DNA from: Sipunculus nudus
Lineage: Eukaryota; Annelida; Sipuncula; Golfingiida; Sipunculidae
Direction of reading: 5' to 3'
Length of the DNA stretch: 64,000 bases
Assembly: GCA_026874595.1 (NCBI GenBank)
Contig: CM049314.1
Coordinates: forward strand, 34,453,229 to 34,517,228
The notes below the pieces were generated by a model. The model was not told the DNA's origin. It did not search any database and saw only the letters and a list, made by a program, of their open reading frames with translations. The position numbers and the translations under genes were made by a program. Shown here one piece after another: positions 21,980 through 34,365 of this stretch (positions are counted from its first letter, which is position 1; the number at the start of each line of letters is the position of its first letter).

Positions 21980-22528
21980 CAGGATCCCTGGCAAAACCAC
22001 CTTGAATAAAAATCAGCCCAAAAGTCATTAATGAAGTATATATCATTTTAAACCTGCTGTAGTTTTTTCTAATGGTATATGCATTTATCAAATTGACATT
22101 CATTTTCATTTGAAATTTTAACAATTTTGAAAATTTTAAAGTTTTAAATTGTACATGATTTTAAGCAACCAGTAACAGCAAACTACTTTTCAGTGGGCTA
22201 ATATCAAACTACATGTTTTTCCTCTACCAAGTTTCTGTCATGTTTATAAATGAAATTAAATTTTTTTTATCAAATCAAAATTTAAAAATTCAATTTTAAG
22301 TTAGAAAGAACCATGGTGGTTTGCTGATACTGGTTGCTTAAAATTGTGTACCATTTCAAAATTTTAAATTTTCAAAAATGTTAAAATTTCATATGAAAAT
22401 GAATGTCAAATTCATAAATACATATACCATCAGAGAAAGCACTCTACTACATTTAAAATGTTATATACACTTTTTGGGGTCTAATATGCATTGATTTTAA
22501 ATTTAGGGTTTCTGCCAGGGATGCTGCC
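21980..22528. repeat. Fold-back (large inverted repeat), arms about 210 bp
   Basis: The left arm (about 21980-22190) runs GGATCCCTGGC, AATGGTATATGCATTTAT, TGACATTCATTTTCAT, TTTTAAGCAACCAGTA. The right arm (about 22318-22528) contains the reverse complements in mirror order, with frequent mismatches. The loop is about 130 bp. A transcript through it could fold into a long imperfect hairpin. Confidence 0.7.
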
Positions 22529-23041
22529 TTAAAATCTGAAAGTGACCTGGCTTTGCTACATGTCAATAATAATGTATATCACAGATATCAAACCATCAAC
22601 TGATGACTATGTTATAATGTTAAGTGTTTAATGTCTCACCGAGGTCACAGGTTTCTGTTACCTTTAGAACATGATCTACAAAAGTAGAATATAAAATGTA
22701 AGATAACTATGTTCCTAATACATAATAGGGATTTTATAATGTAAATCTTGCTGAAAGTAATTTATGAGAACATATACATGGCACTGTTGAGAATATAATA
22801 ACCAATAACATCATATAACGACCTGATGACATAATGATAAACAACAAAATGATAATGCTTATAATGACAAATCTAACAACAAAAATAGATAAAACATTTT
22901 AAAGTTTCATGGCCACATGCACTGATACCATACAGACTATATATTAACATTATGCAAAAGGCTAATAAAGTAAACTAATGATTAATTGGTGTCTTAATTG
23001 TGTCTGATGGTAAATGGACTGATGATACCATGAAACCCACA

Positions 23042-23117
<76 letters not shown>

Positions 23118-23866
23118 AGTAAATCCACCTAACAACCACCTCACTTCAGTGACCATCACAAAATAATAACCACTTTTTCACAGTCCCAGTTCTTTTTGCT
23201 CTTTACATCAGACCTCGATTAGACAATCAACTCCAAAATGTGACTTCTCTATCAAGTTCCCATAGGTAGTCTTAAATTCAAGGTGTCACTGTATATATTA
23301 CATGTGGGCTATATACTGGTCGTTTGTATTTAACAAGTAATATAATCATGCTGCATGTGTTGTATTCATGTACAAATATGTATGTGGCATAAAGTTATCT
23401 GCAAAAACAGTCACACTGAGCATTACCTGGCCTTATGATCATATCTATGCAAGTATAACTACTGTAAAATCTTCACGTCACAATGACCCTAAATAGTAAT
23501 ACATTTATAATGTAAAGTAATATCTTGTTGTGTCAAATCTGAAGTTACTTGTGTTGAAATCATAAGCTTTTAAGTCCTTTAAGCACTCTGTAAATTATTG
23601 CCAAATAAAATCCTTTTTGTGTCACAACTTGGTTATGTCAAATATCCCTTAATTAGAGATTGGCATTACATGAATTTACTGCATTTTCTGTTTATTTCAG
23701 CACCGGTTGTTGCAATTATTGACAAGAATAAGAAGGAACCTTAGTATTTGTACATTTCAGATCTGTATTGTTGTAGACTACATTATATAAAAGGATATTT
23801 TGTGGGCAGAAAGTTGATTAATGTGAAATATACTGTGGATCATCTGAGTCCACTGTTGCATCATAA
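22529..23866. other. No gene recognised apart from a microsatellite
   Basis: AT-rich sequence downstream of CEP19 with no supported exon. Confidence 0.5.
23045..23114. repeat. (TA)n microsatellite
   Basis: About 70 bp of TA with one phase break. Confidence 0.95.
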
Positions 23867-23872
23867 TTTATT
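23867..23872 (-). terminator. CEP19: Polyadenylation signal for CEP19
   Basis: AATAAA on the minus strand about 110 bp after the stop codon, consistent with a short 3' UTR. Confidence 0.55.
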
Positions 23873-23982
23873 AACATGACACATATCGCCAAGATCTGGT
23901 CTGTCCCTTCAAATTCAATACAACAAGGTTTAGAATGTATGTATACTTCAATGATGATGTGTAAATGGTGATCGTTTTAAAT

Positions 23983-24492
23983 CTAGAACTCAAGGTCGGA
24001 ATTATTGTCCGAGTCCCAGTCACATGACTCCACAGCACCACCTTCGAAGTCCTCCTCCACGTCGTAAGTAAAATCAGGGTCTCCGGGTTTCTTACAGTGT
24101 TTCTCGAAAGTGGACTCCATGACAGCCTTTTTGCGTTTGAGTGTCTCCTCATCTACTTTATTTAAATCTTCATCTGGGTCGATAGTGTCCAGGACTTTGT
24201 TTTTTTGTAAACTTGCTTCCAGATTGATTCCGTTCATTTTATCTCTTATCAATGTAACCAATTTCTCAAGCTGGTGCAGGGGTACTGTTTCCAAATATTT
24301 TTTATGCCTTGAATTGTTCCTTAGATCTTCTGCCACTCGTGAAATACCTGATCTTTTGTTGAAGTTCCTGAGGGGCATGGTTCTCCGTCGTGTTTTCCCA
24401 GACTGTTTTGTCATGTATGTCACTACGATTGCAGGGGGGTCAAATCGGACCCCACATCTTCTGACATCTATCTTAGCTGACATTTTGATCAT
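23983..24492 (-). CDS. CEP19: CEP19, centrosomal protein of 19 kDa
   Basis: A 169-codon frame, complete and close to the length of vertebrate CEP19. Conserved blocks run in order: RRCGVRFDPPAIVV at the N-terminus, RRRTMPLRNFNKRS, VAEDLRNNSRHKKYLE, QLEKLVTLIRD, TIDPDEDLNKVDEE, KRKKAVMESTFEK, DPDFTYDVEEDFE and an acidic C-terminus with CDWDSD. In vertebrates CEP19 sits at the mother centriole/ciliary base, is recruited by CEP350 and FGFR1OP, and binds the GTPase RABL2 to promote entry of intraflagellar transport. The exon begins at 24497 after TTTTCTCAG, so a 5' non-coding exon is spliced on. The start is ATG 24492 or the in-frame ATG at 24483. No disabling change is visible. Confidence 0.95.
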   Translation of the reverse strand: MIKMSAKIDVRRCGVRFDPPAIVVTYMTKQSGKTRRRTMPLRNFNKRSGISRVAEDLRNNSRHKKYLETVPLHQLEKLVTLIRDKMNGINLEASLQKNKVLDTIDPDEDLNKVDEETLKRKKAVMESTFEKHCKKPGDPDFTYDVEEDFEGGAVESCDWDSDNNSDLEF

Positions 24493-24497
24493 GGAAC

Positions 24498-26040
24498 CTG
24501 AGAAAAAAATAAAAACAATGTCTAATATCACCACTGGATTATTAAAGTAGGTGTACTTTTTCTCATCCAAATATATATAAGTAGTATAATTCTTAATTAC
24601 ATTTGTGGGTCATCTTATATCACTTTTATTTTTAGTTTGGAATAAAAGTTTGTGAAAATTTCAGAATAAACGTCTTCCTCCCAAATCAACAAATTATACA
24701 TTTTATTTATAAATTATTATTAAGCCTTCTGGATTTAAGGGTTTCAAATATATGAATAAGGCTAAGACTTCAGAAGTCATAACTTGTACTTCAAAGGCAT
24801 TGGTTTGGTTTGAACTGGGGACCTTTCAGTTCAGAAGGGGGTTAAACATTGCAATGTAGTTGATGACTTGAACCTTTGGCCATCTGTGTGCAAGACTGTC
24901 ACTATGGTAACAATGATAAAGTCACAACTGTAACAATGGTATTTAGGCTTGCTTTCTAACAGGTTGAGTTTTATCACAAAGCCTTAATCACTAGCCTACA
25001 TCCTACCCCTTATTTTCTGGGCATCTTTAGAAAGCTGAATTTCTTAACCCTTTACTGTTTGTATTTGGTTGTCACAAAACACCCCCTTACTGTTCAGATT
25101 AATTTTAGGTTTCTCACACTTTGAATTTTGACACACTGTACATTAATGTTATGACTGATAACTTTATCAGTTTTTGGTGTATCCCTATGAAATTTTCAAC
25201 ACATTTTACAGAGATACCAAGCAAGAGGGTAATGACTTAATCAATCATAAATTTTACATATATCTAATAATAGAGCCAGGTAAATCAGGTAAATTCAGGT
25301 AAGTATAGCGTCTTTGTTGTTTTAGAATATTTGTACATGAATGTCTGCAGTATATCCCAGTGAAGACATTGTAGAATTTAGGACCAATAAGGGAATTATC
25401 ATCCGCCGGTACCTGGTGTATTGTCATGGAAGATCTAGGTTAAACAGGTTAATGAAATATGATTAAGATTATTAATGTTATGTAGGTGTGAAGTGCTGAA
25501 ATAAATTAGACAAAACCATATATGATTTGTTCCAAGAAATGTACAAGAATAATAATTGTATATTTAACATTAAATATTATGTTGATTTCGAATAAGGGTC
25601 AAATTGCCACCTCCCACCTGTTCAGGTATGGAAAACTAATTAAGACCAGGTGAACTTCAAAGAAAAGTGAAAAAAAAATATTTACAGATTTACTCATCAA
25701 ATATGTATAAAATCCAATGGAAAATCGCCAAAAGTCTGACAGAATGGTAAAATCAAACATTTCTACACGTTTTTCCCCCTTCATAATGTTTACTTGGATT
25801 GTTTTGGTACTCCCGGTAAAGCATATATCACTTTTATGTTGCCCGTGACAAAACATACAGGGAAATCCCTGTCGCATTGCATTATGGTTATCCAGTGTCA
25901 AAACGATGTTAGACGTCCTTTTTATCCTAAGACATAAGCAAATATTCTCAAATTTGAGTAACTCAAGTTTATTGAACATTATATTTATTTTGTTCAAAAC
26001 ATGTACTGAAAGTTGTCAAAGCATGATGTCTATCGAGCGG
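24498..26040 (-). other. CEP19: CEP19 5' intron (inferred)
   Basis: The coding exon starts right after a good acceptor (TTTTTTTCTCAG), so the upstream sequence is read as intron. The first exon should lie near the promoter motifs at about 26.05-26.3 kb. I could not pick its donor with confidence. No other gene is recognised between. Confidence 0.45.
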
Positions 26041-26051
26041 CAAGTCCCACA

Positions 26052-26307
26052 GCCGCCATCTTGAAAATTGAGGGATCCCAAAATTGATGACACCACTTGT
26101 CCTTCATAACAGGCAACATAAACATAGAAAATGTCTTAAGGAATGAGAAATATTCACATTTTAAGTCCAAAATGATAATTATTTAGATAGATACCAATCT
26201 TTTGTGGAAGTTTCGTATGGTTTATTGTCATAACAACGTGACATGGTTAGCTGAAACGTCGTTTTGTTGACATCCCAGGTGTCAATTGCCGACGCCATTC
26301 AACCAAT
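26052..26307 (-). promoter_or_regulatory. CEP19: Candidate CEP19 promoter: YY1 site, RFX X-box, CCAAT box
   Basis: On the minus strand, AAGATGGCGGC (26062-26052) is a YY1 core site of the kind placed just after transcription starts. GTTGTTATGACAAT (26237-26224) matches the RFX X-box GTHNYYATRRNAAC except for the last base. CCAAT lies at 26303-26307 on the plus strand. RFX factors drive ciliary genes across animals, which fits CEP19. The link is inferred from position and motif. Confidence 0.5.
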
Positions 26308-26546
26308 CGGCTTTCCAACAGAGTCTAAATTAAAATTTTATGAATATTTATAAGGATTTCCCAGGTGAATGAATCAAAATTATCAACTTTACGGTAGGGT
26401 GTCCTGGAACCGTAAAGAAACCGAAATTAATCGTGTCCAACGTTAATTTTACCTCCTAGACCGAGCTAAAACCAGGAGTTCTTAGTGTCCCACCTGAGGG
26501 CGTTGTGGTGCGTTATTAATAGATGATTATTAATAGATGAGGGGTT

Positions 26547-26556
26547 GTCACGTGAC
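26547..26556. promoter_or_regulatory. Palindromic E-box GTCACGTGAC
   Basis: A perfect 10-bp palindrome containing CACGTG (USF/TFE3/MYC-type site), about 0.3 kb upstream of the CEP19 motif cluster. It may belong to the same regulatory region. Confidence 0.3.
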
Positions 26557-27054
26557 GGGGCTCCTAGTGCGCTGTCAAATGTCAAAGAGTTAAATTTATG
26601 TTCTTAAATCCTAAATACAATTGTTATCATCCTGACAAAAAAGACACCAAAATACACCCAAAAAAATGTAAATTTACTTATTAATCTTTTTTAAAAAATT
26701 GCAAAAGCTCATTTGTCTCGTCTCAAGGCGTGTGATTCCGATCCGCTCTGCTCCTCTCTGTCAACAATGTCTTGGGATCAACTCTTAACACATTCGCTGC
26801 CCAGCCAAATATTCCCCCAGTGCCAGGGCCTGCAACAGTCTCGGGGAGGTCCGGGTGAGCAAGTTCTAGGTGTGAAAAGCTGATAACAAGGGTGTGAAGT
26901 CCACCTGGTGCAAGGGCCGTAAAACTTGCCTGAGGTGTTATGCAAAGAAGGATGTCATATCCCTGTTCGGCCTAATTAGCTAATTAGGCCTACAGCCAGA
27001 AAGACTTCAAAGGAAACAAGCGCACACAACACAGATACGCCCTCACATGCACAA

Positions 27055-27101
27055 ATATATATATATATATAATATATATATATATATATAATATATGTAT
27101 A

Positions 27102-27172
<71 letters not shown>
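27055..27172. repeat. (TA)n followed by (GA)n
   Basis: About 80 bp of interrupted TA repeats run directly into about 38 bp of GA repeats. Confidence 0.95.
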
Positions 27173-27176
<4 letters not shown>

Positions 27177-27429
27177 ATTCATATTCTACACCAGGACCGG
27201 GAAAGTCCAGCGGTTCACGCAATAGCGGCTCCTGTACACACTCGGATCGTCCTTCGATATATTAGTTGAAATAAAAGATGAAGTTTTATAAAACGTCACA
27301 GTTATCATCATGTATGATCATCAAAGTTCTAATATCACTTCATCGATCGGGTAGAACTCGCGAGGGTTTGTCTTATTTTGGTTTATGATTGCTATAAACT
27401 TTCAAATACACTTAAATTGTTCATGTGGA

Positions 27430-27512
27430 AGTATGGCTCAGGGGTTATGTAGTAGGTCGATTGACGCGAGACGGAAAACCGCGCAAGTTCGATTCCCTGG
27501 TCCTTTTTTTTT
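27430..27512 (+). repeat. tRNA-like sequence with box A and box B, possible SINE head or tRNA relic
   Basis: TATGGCTCAGGGG resembles an internal box A, and AAGTTCGATTCCC about 55 bp later resembles box B. A T-run follows. The acceptor and T stems do not pair well, so a functional tRNA is unlikely. Confidence 0.35.
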
Positions 27513-27768
27513 TCTTTTTCTTTCATTTTACAAACTTTTATTTTTACTGAAAAAAAATACTATTTTGCTTTTCATTACAAACAAACGGACTCTACCATTC
27601 ATTATAATTCTAAAAATTGTTTTACCTTTTATTACACACAGTCATAGAGTTATTTACATACCGTGGCGACAGCAAGATACAGTTGACCTCATCATTGTCA
27701 CCGTCAAACAAAGCCGGGAATTATACGAAAATTGCGTGTGATCAAAGTGTAACCTAATATGATCAACT

Positions 27769-28140
27769 CTAGGGCTCATGATATAATACTTTATTATGAA
27801 TTGTCTGAAAGTCATACGTGGGGGTGCATATGGTGAATTCCAAAGTGCGGTTGGGATTGTCGGTACACAAAAGGGCCAACATGTTCCGCAAGTGATCGTC
27901 CGAGTTTGCTTTCAGAATTTTACAATTTACATGCACTTGTTGGCGAAGGTACTTACACAAGCATATTGCTTTCTCTAAATGTATAGGATACGTGAGATAT
28001 CCAAACATGCCAAACCAATAATATGCAGCCGCGTTCTGATTACCCTGCCGATCTTTGTGCCAGGCATGTGGCACGCGCCCTATTGTTGTTGATTGCACAA
28101 TAGGCTGTCCTAGCAGGGCAATAAACCTGAATGACTTCAC
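27769..28140 (-). other. Unrecognised open reading frame
   Basis: About 123 codons open on the minus strand with an amino-acid mix that looks protein-like (for example AYYWFGMFGYLTYP and HLRNMLALLCTDN). It has no in-frame ATG near its 5' end, and a strong donor-like GTAAGT falls inside it. AATAAA overlaps its 3' end. I know no family for it; it may be a relic exon or chance. Confidence 0.25.
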
Positions 28141-31015
28141 GCCTCCCTATCTCGAGTTCACACCTAAGGTGCGATCTGTCACACCTCCGTCTCACCAGCG
28201 GGTTTGCCGCAAGTAAGTGGCTAAAATACGCCCAAATATAAAACTAGAAAGATTTTTATGTGATCCTTGTTTTCGTTTGATTCTACGGAATACTCCTACA
28301 CGGTATCAATTTTACACTACAGCGGGTCATGAACTTATTTCACGGTAAAGGACGAGAGCCGTGGATATTTTCACGCTCCCAAAACCTTTCTTGCTTTCGA
28401 GTTATCAAGCGCACTGATGATTTACAAATTTTACTATTTCATGACAAGAAACCAATTTATAAATGAACTACTACTCACCTGCGCAGAGTTTATTGATAAA
28501 TTTAAGAGATTTCTTACTGAAAATTGCTAATAAATTCATGACGAGTATACCCGTCATAGGCACTGGGGGAATCAGAAATATGACGAGTATACTCGTCATA
28601 GGCAGCGAAAGTGTTAAGAAAAAGCCTCGTAAGGTTCCAAATAGGAGACCCCTTTGGAATCATTTAATTGACATTTCAAGCAGTGTCAACATAAAATAAT
28701 TACCTTTTTTTGTCTTTGGATGTTTTATGAAACATGTGCAAAGTAGTGGCACCAAAATAATGCTCAATTGCCCTACTTATCCATAATTTTGCCGAGAGCT
28801 GATGTGTTTACATACAGAACAAGCTGCCATGATTACATGAAGTGACCCACAGTCCTTTGCAACGAGATTTAGACTTGGAACCCGCTCTGATCTTATCGCT
28901 GTTTGAACTGGAAAAAGCAGGCGATAATAGATGTCTGTGGAGGGTACCAGTCGATCAACGTCCGCTCATTACAAATTCCTGAATGCTGTTATGTTTAAAT
29001 CACCGCGGCTTACAAGGATCATTAGGGATTACGTTTCATTAAATTATCAAGGTAAGAACGTGGTAAAGTTGCCGGAAAGACCCATTTACTACCAAAGACA
29101 CTAACGGATGCATTTTGGTGTGTATATTTAGTAGTTTTAAGAGCTGTTTGGTGCCTTCTACCAGTGTCTACCATTTCACCATTACAAGGCCTAACTGTAC
29201 AGGCCATTCCCACAACTGTGATGGTATCACAGTTGTGGATCTGCAACAAAAAGCTCATATGCTTTGGGGCACCTCAATCACAATTCCCCCAAGAGTCACC
29301 ACAAAATTCAATTGTAGACCACCATATTTTTCATTGACTTTGTTGATGTCACTGTGTTAACAACAGCCAAGACTGTTGTATACCAAGACTTAATGCTCTG
29401 TTTCTCATCAAATATATTATTCCATAATAAACACGACAACAGTCCTTATTTAGAATATATATCATTTTCTAATTTAAAAACAAACAAAAAATAAATAAAT
29501 TATAAGTACATGGTTGTAGTATAGCCTTAGATAAAAAAGAACAAAAACTACGCATATCCTAATGTACTTACAGCAATGAATTAGGAGTTCTTCACCGGCC
29601 TGAGTCAACCCTCCGAAGTGGAACTTGTCCCAACTTGAACTTCCAAGAAGCGCGGAGTCGAACGATGTTGAAGAACAACCAGTGACAAGGGGAGAAATCG
29701 ACGGTTAAATTAAAGCTAGCTGATGTCTGTAGGTCGTATCTCCCTTAGTCTGTCTTAGTGCATCAATCCAAACTGTTGACTCTTATTGACGAGACTACAT
29801 TTCCTTATAAAACCCCAGCTGAGACCATGCCTCAGATTTGTTTATGCCTGGAAGACGCCATGTCTAACGACACGAAGGTCAAGGTAGGGGGTGTGCTTCG
29901 TGAACCGTTAAATTGGATTAACAGCTGGTGAACACTCGAGATAAACACGCTGCTGCGCGTGGAATCGTAGCAACGGTGAACATTTGTATACTCATCCATT
30001 GACATACGGCTTGTCAACAATATGGTTGTTGTTCATGCGGTGACAAAGGCTTGACTCATACTATAGGTGTCAATTAATGCATTTAATTGTCCGTTTTAAT
30101 ACAGTTAGGATTCAAAGGTAAAATTTAGTTGCCTCGCCTTCCGGTGGATCAGTTTATCTAAATGACTAAAATATATATGAGATCAAGTTTAATCGTAGCC
30201 CGATTTTATTAATATTATTCTGTACGTCATATATATATATCAATGGCAGGGCCTAATGATGTTGAATCTGATTAAATCGGGCTAGTTTTATCGTAACGTA
30301 GGCACTTATTAATTTTTCATTTTAATAATTTGCTTCCAATGTTCAATGCACTTGCACACAATTTAAGTATTGAACTTTATTACGCACGGTCTGGGTGCAG
30401 AACCTCCTTAAAATTCGGGCTACCTCCCGATTCTGAAGTACTTTTAATACTCCTGCCATCTATAATAAGTTCAGTTATATTTTTTCCATAATGTGCATTT
30501 TAACAGTAGAAAACAATATAAAATTAAGGGTATGATGAAATGACACTTATGATGACATGCTTAAATATTTTTTTATGTGATAACTTATTGTGAAAAATAA
30601 GTGTAAAAAATTCTATTACAAAATTAAAATCTTTAATTTTATTATAAAGCTTTTAATTTTTTTCACTTCCAATATGAATTCTAACACAAAATATTTTAGA
30701 CTGTATCACTTGACTTGTAAACCCTTACGTTTTAAACAATGTTTTAAAAAATAATCAACAGTTATTCATGGAGAGTTTAAAAAAAGCACGTCACCTTTAA
30801 ATTAGTACTTGTCTGATTTCTTAACGTGCAAGTTAGCGGCATCTAACGGAAATAACACTGCATGAGGTATTGAGCTTGTGAACTTGGATCGTTTTTAACC
30901 TTATTTTGAAAGAGGTTAAATTGGTCTCCAAGTGCTAGATAATGAACAGATAAGAAAGTTGATCTATACATATTGTCGAACACAACAAGTCTCATATATC
31001 ACATGCACGCGCTGA
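28141..31015. other. No gene recognised; contains one perfect hairpin
   Basis: Only short frames are seen. A 13-bp perfect stem (CCACAACTGTGAT, loop GGT, inverse) lies at 29210-29238. Nothing else can be assigned. Confidence 0.5.
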
Positions 31016-31252
31016 TCAAATCTTCTGACCGACTGACTGTTTTTGCTTTGTCGAGCAGCTACAGGTTGCTGTAGTCAGGACTATATGTACAACCCTGCGC
31101 GCTCCTTTAGCATAAGTTTGTTGAGCCAATAGACGTGATGCCACCAAGCCAAGCACGGGGCGTCGAAAGGCCGCCACCGTATCCGCCCCAAGGATCCAGA
31201 AGATCGAGAGGAGTCGAAGAGGAGAGAGACACTGCAGCACTGACATCCTCAC
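31016..31252 (-). other. Weak candidate first exon with hydrophobic N-terminus
   Basis: A minus-strand frame starts MRMSVLQCLSPLRLLSIFW and continues ILGADTVAA, signal-peptide-like, in locally GC-richer sequence, followed by a basic KGARR. There is no recognised family and no clear donor. It may be chance. Confidence 0.2.
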
Positions 31253-31580
31253 AAAGTGATCTCATCATCGCAGGATCAAGTCTTCATAACACACGACTGG
31301 GAAAGTGTGTGTGAAGTGCTGATACTAGTGGACAAGAAATACTCCAAGAAACCCGCTCCAGAAAATAAGATGTATCATGTGCATTCGGACTCTTTCCTAA
31401 ATTTAAATGAGTGATTGACATAATTTCAGCTTTAAATGACATACGTTTTATTGAACCTCTCCTATATTTACTTTATGTTCTAATGAAATAGGCCTTTATA
31501 GCTTTAATGTAATACATGTATGCACTTTCGAGGAATGGGCAAGCTTTTATATTATTATTATTATTCATAAATATCTGGAG

Positions 31581-31595
31581 CCCCCCCCCCCCCCC
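31581..31595. repeat. Poly-C tract (15 bp)
   Basis: Fifteen consecutive C flanked by A/T-rich sequence. Confidence 0.9.
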
Positions 31596-31876
31596 ACCAT
31601 CCTCCGGGTAACTAATTAACCATGCAGATGTTAGGGGCGTAGCATCCAGTAATCCCGTCCAACCGGAATTTTACTAAGTCTAATAATGATTCAATTAAAT
31701 TCCTGTCACTGGTATCCGTAGATTTGGGACTTATTTTAATATAAAAGCATTGCACATGCAGTTATTAAAGTACTAATTATTGATAATTCTACATTTTATT
31801 AGGTTTGATCCTGCAAATATGGTATTTTTTTATTTATTCATCTTGTACAACTGTTATTTTATAATTGGATTTGAAC

Positions 31877-31879
<3 letters not shown>

Positions 31880-31932
<53 letters not shown>
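31880..31932. repeat. (TA)n microsatellite
   Basis: About 52 bp of pure TA. The region 31253-33216 otherwise shows no supported gene. Confidence 0.95.
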
Positions 31933-31934
<2 letters not shown>

Positions 31935-33216
31935 TTTGCTTCGATTGCATTTACAAAATATTTCGGCCCCTGCCCTCCCTCAATCATGGATACGCCTCTA
32001 GATGTTCTTGTGAACCCCCACCCCCCCCGGCGTGGATGAACTTGTTCTATAATTACGCGCTGGTCAATGAAGAGCGGGAATTCGGAAAAGCAAAAATACC
32101 TGACTGACCCAATGTTTTATACGCTGTATTATAATTAATTAAGACATGATACCACACGTAATTGTCAATGAGGACGGCAGGCAGGTTAGTGTGATTGAAG
32201 TGGGATTATTTGGATAGCATAAGTACGGATATAACGGATTACATAAGTTATAGTCTATCTTAAATATATACATTAATATTAGCAATGATATGTGTATTAT
32301 CTCATGCTGTTAGTTCATTTTAGCTGAATACAACCCAACAAACCTATCCAAGCACACGGACTTACTGTCTATCATTAATTTAATTCACATGGTTTGTTCA
32401 TTGTTATGGTTCTGTGTGTTAGTAAACAAAGTGCACGTTTGTCTATTTACCAAATACTAAAGACAAAAGGAGAAGAAACATGAAAGAAGAAATATACATG
32501 AGATACCGGTTGGAAGCTTGAACAAAACATCTAGCTTGATTTGTGACGTTGCATGGTATGATTAACAGGTATAGTGCGTGGTATTTTTGTTTTTTTGTTT
32601 TTTTTTGTGTGTTTTTTTTTGGCATGCCAAAGATAGCACCTGCTGATTTAGAACGAAATATTGACAGATACCATGATATTCTAAGGAGAAATCACTATAA
32701 TTCATATTTATTTAACATACTGAATAGGTCTCTTTAAAGGGGCCTTTTCCGGCATCTGAGGTCTATTATAGGCAAAAAAAAAAGGTTTGGTTCTCAGGCA
32801 CTTTTTTTTTAAATCAGTGTGGGCGGGCGATGGATATTTCGATAAAAATATCATATGATCAGGGAAAAGCATGATAATAACAGAATTTTATTTTGCTAAA
32901 CAGGTAGAAGCACTATATAACAAATGAAATGTTATCAAAAGTTTTATAATTCTATCTTCTTGAAAGATGAAAATCAAAATAAACATTTTTGATGCGGGGG
33001 GTTAAAATTGACACAGGCGTTGCCTGAGAAGCATACCTTTTTTGGCATTAACTGAAGAGAATTATTTGAACCTTTTATAGAAATAAATGTATGTTTACAT
33101 GTGTTTAATAACATGTGGGGGAGGTGACAAAATAATCCAAACATATTTAACTCAGACATCTGGCGCAAGGTCAGACGAACCATGCAGAGTTTTGCAAAGG
33201 GCGTTGGTGTAACTAT

Positions 33217-33570
33217 AGAAATATGCATGCATTCTCAGGAATGCAGGCCTCCGCCTTATGTTGGCGGTCTTATATAATGTGGGGTACTAGGCAATCTGTG
33301 TTTTCATTCACATATTGGCCCATATTCCCAGGTTCATTGGTGCATAAGTTCCCCAACAAGTATTTGCATTCACTTATTCGGCTCATATACCCATTTTCAA
33401 TCATGCAAATGTGACTGGACATTTGTAAATATTCTCGGAATTCCTCCCTAGATCCGAATCATGTGCTGGATCCACTCCAAAATGTTATTGCTTCTTTATT
33501 GGTTCATTCTCGAGGTACCCTGATTATTATATTCGCAGGGCAGCAGTGGATTCCGATATCACTGTCAGTC
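33217..33570 (+). repeat. Interspersed repeat family A, copy 2
   Basis: It contains GGAATGCAGGCCTCCGCC, CCCATATTCCCAGGTTCATT, GCATAAGT, ACATTTGTAAATATTC and later TTCATTCTCGA...GGATTCCGAT, in the same order as 43940-44240. It matches 545-832 in reverse. Confidence 0.65.
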
Positions 33571-34041
33571 CCATGTATTGCCTTATAATTGTTGTATGCT
33601 CATATCCATCATATCTACATAGACGGAGCAGACGTGAATAAATTTTGATAAATTTAGCCCGAAGAAGTTCGGAGATCATTGCAATATTTGCATATATACA
33701 TCTAGTTATTTATCTGTACAAAAAATGTGTAGCACAAACAAAGTGGGCAATGTGAAATGATCCCTTATTTTAAAAGCTTTGCCAACCAGGGATCCAGACA
33801 TTTTTATTTATATTGATAAAGTACATTTTTGTTGTATAGTATAATTCTAAAGTGATTAAATTACAAAAGAAATAAAATCCTGTTATAAGACAGAGACCAG
33901 ATTTTTTAATCACAGTTTCAATAGTGTAGTACGCAAACAAAAATTGGAAAAAAATCGGTAGTCAGCAATCCAGTTTTCGGCATTCCAGTATGTACTCGGA
34001 GGCATTACCAAGCCTTCCTTTGTATATTAAATTTCTGTTTA

Positions 34042-34044
<3 letters not shown>

Positions 34045-34098
<54 letters not shown>
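34045..34098. repeat. (TA)n microsatellite
   Basis: About 54 bp of pure TA. Confidence 0.95.
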
Positions 34099-34099
<1 letters not shown>

Positions 34100-34365
34100 C
34101 TTAACATGTAAATCATGAGTATAAGGGCGTGTTTCATGTAGAATACCCTGAAACAATCTCACAACCCAAACTGAAACCCCGTCTCTATGCATGGTAAAGA
34201 GACATTTCCTGTATCGCGTACAAGTTGGCTGCGTTTAGTAACCCGTGCGAGCCATGCCTGTCATGAGGCATGCCATGAGGTCAGATCGATATTCAACAAC
34301 AGGGGCTTACCAATATGCTGGGTTAAAACGGAACTTTCCTTGCTCATGTTTGCTGTTGTTTGAAA

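Noticed and set aside
29640-29660. Minus-strand GTTCGACTCC as a tRNA box B
   Set aside because: No box A at the right distance and no tRNA stems.
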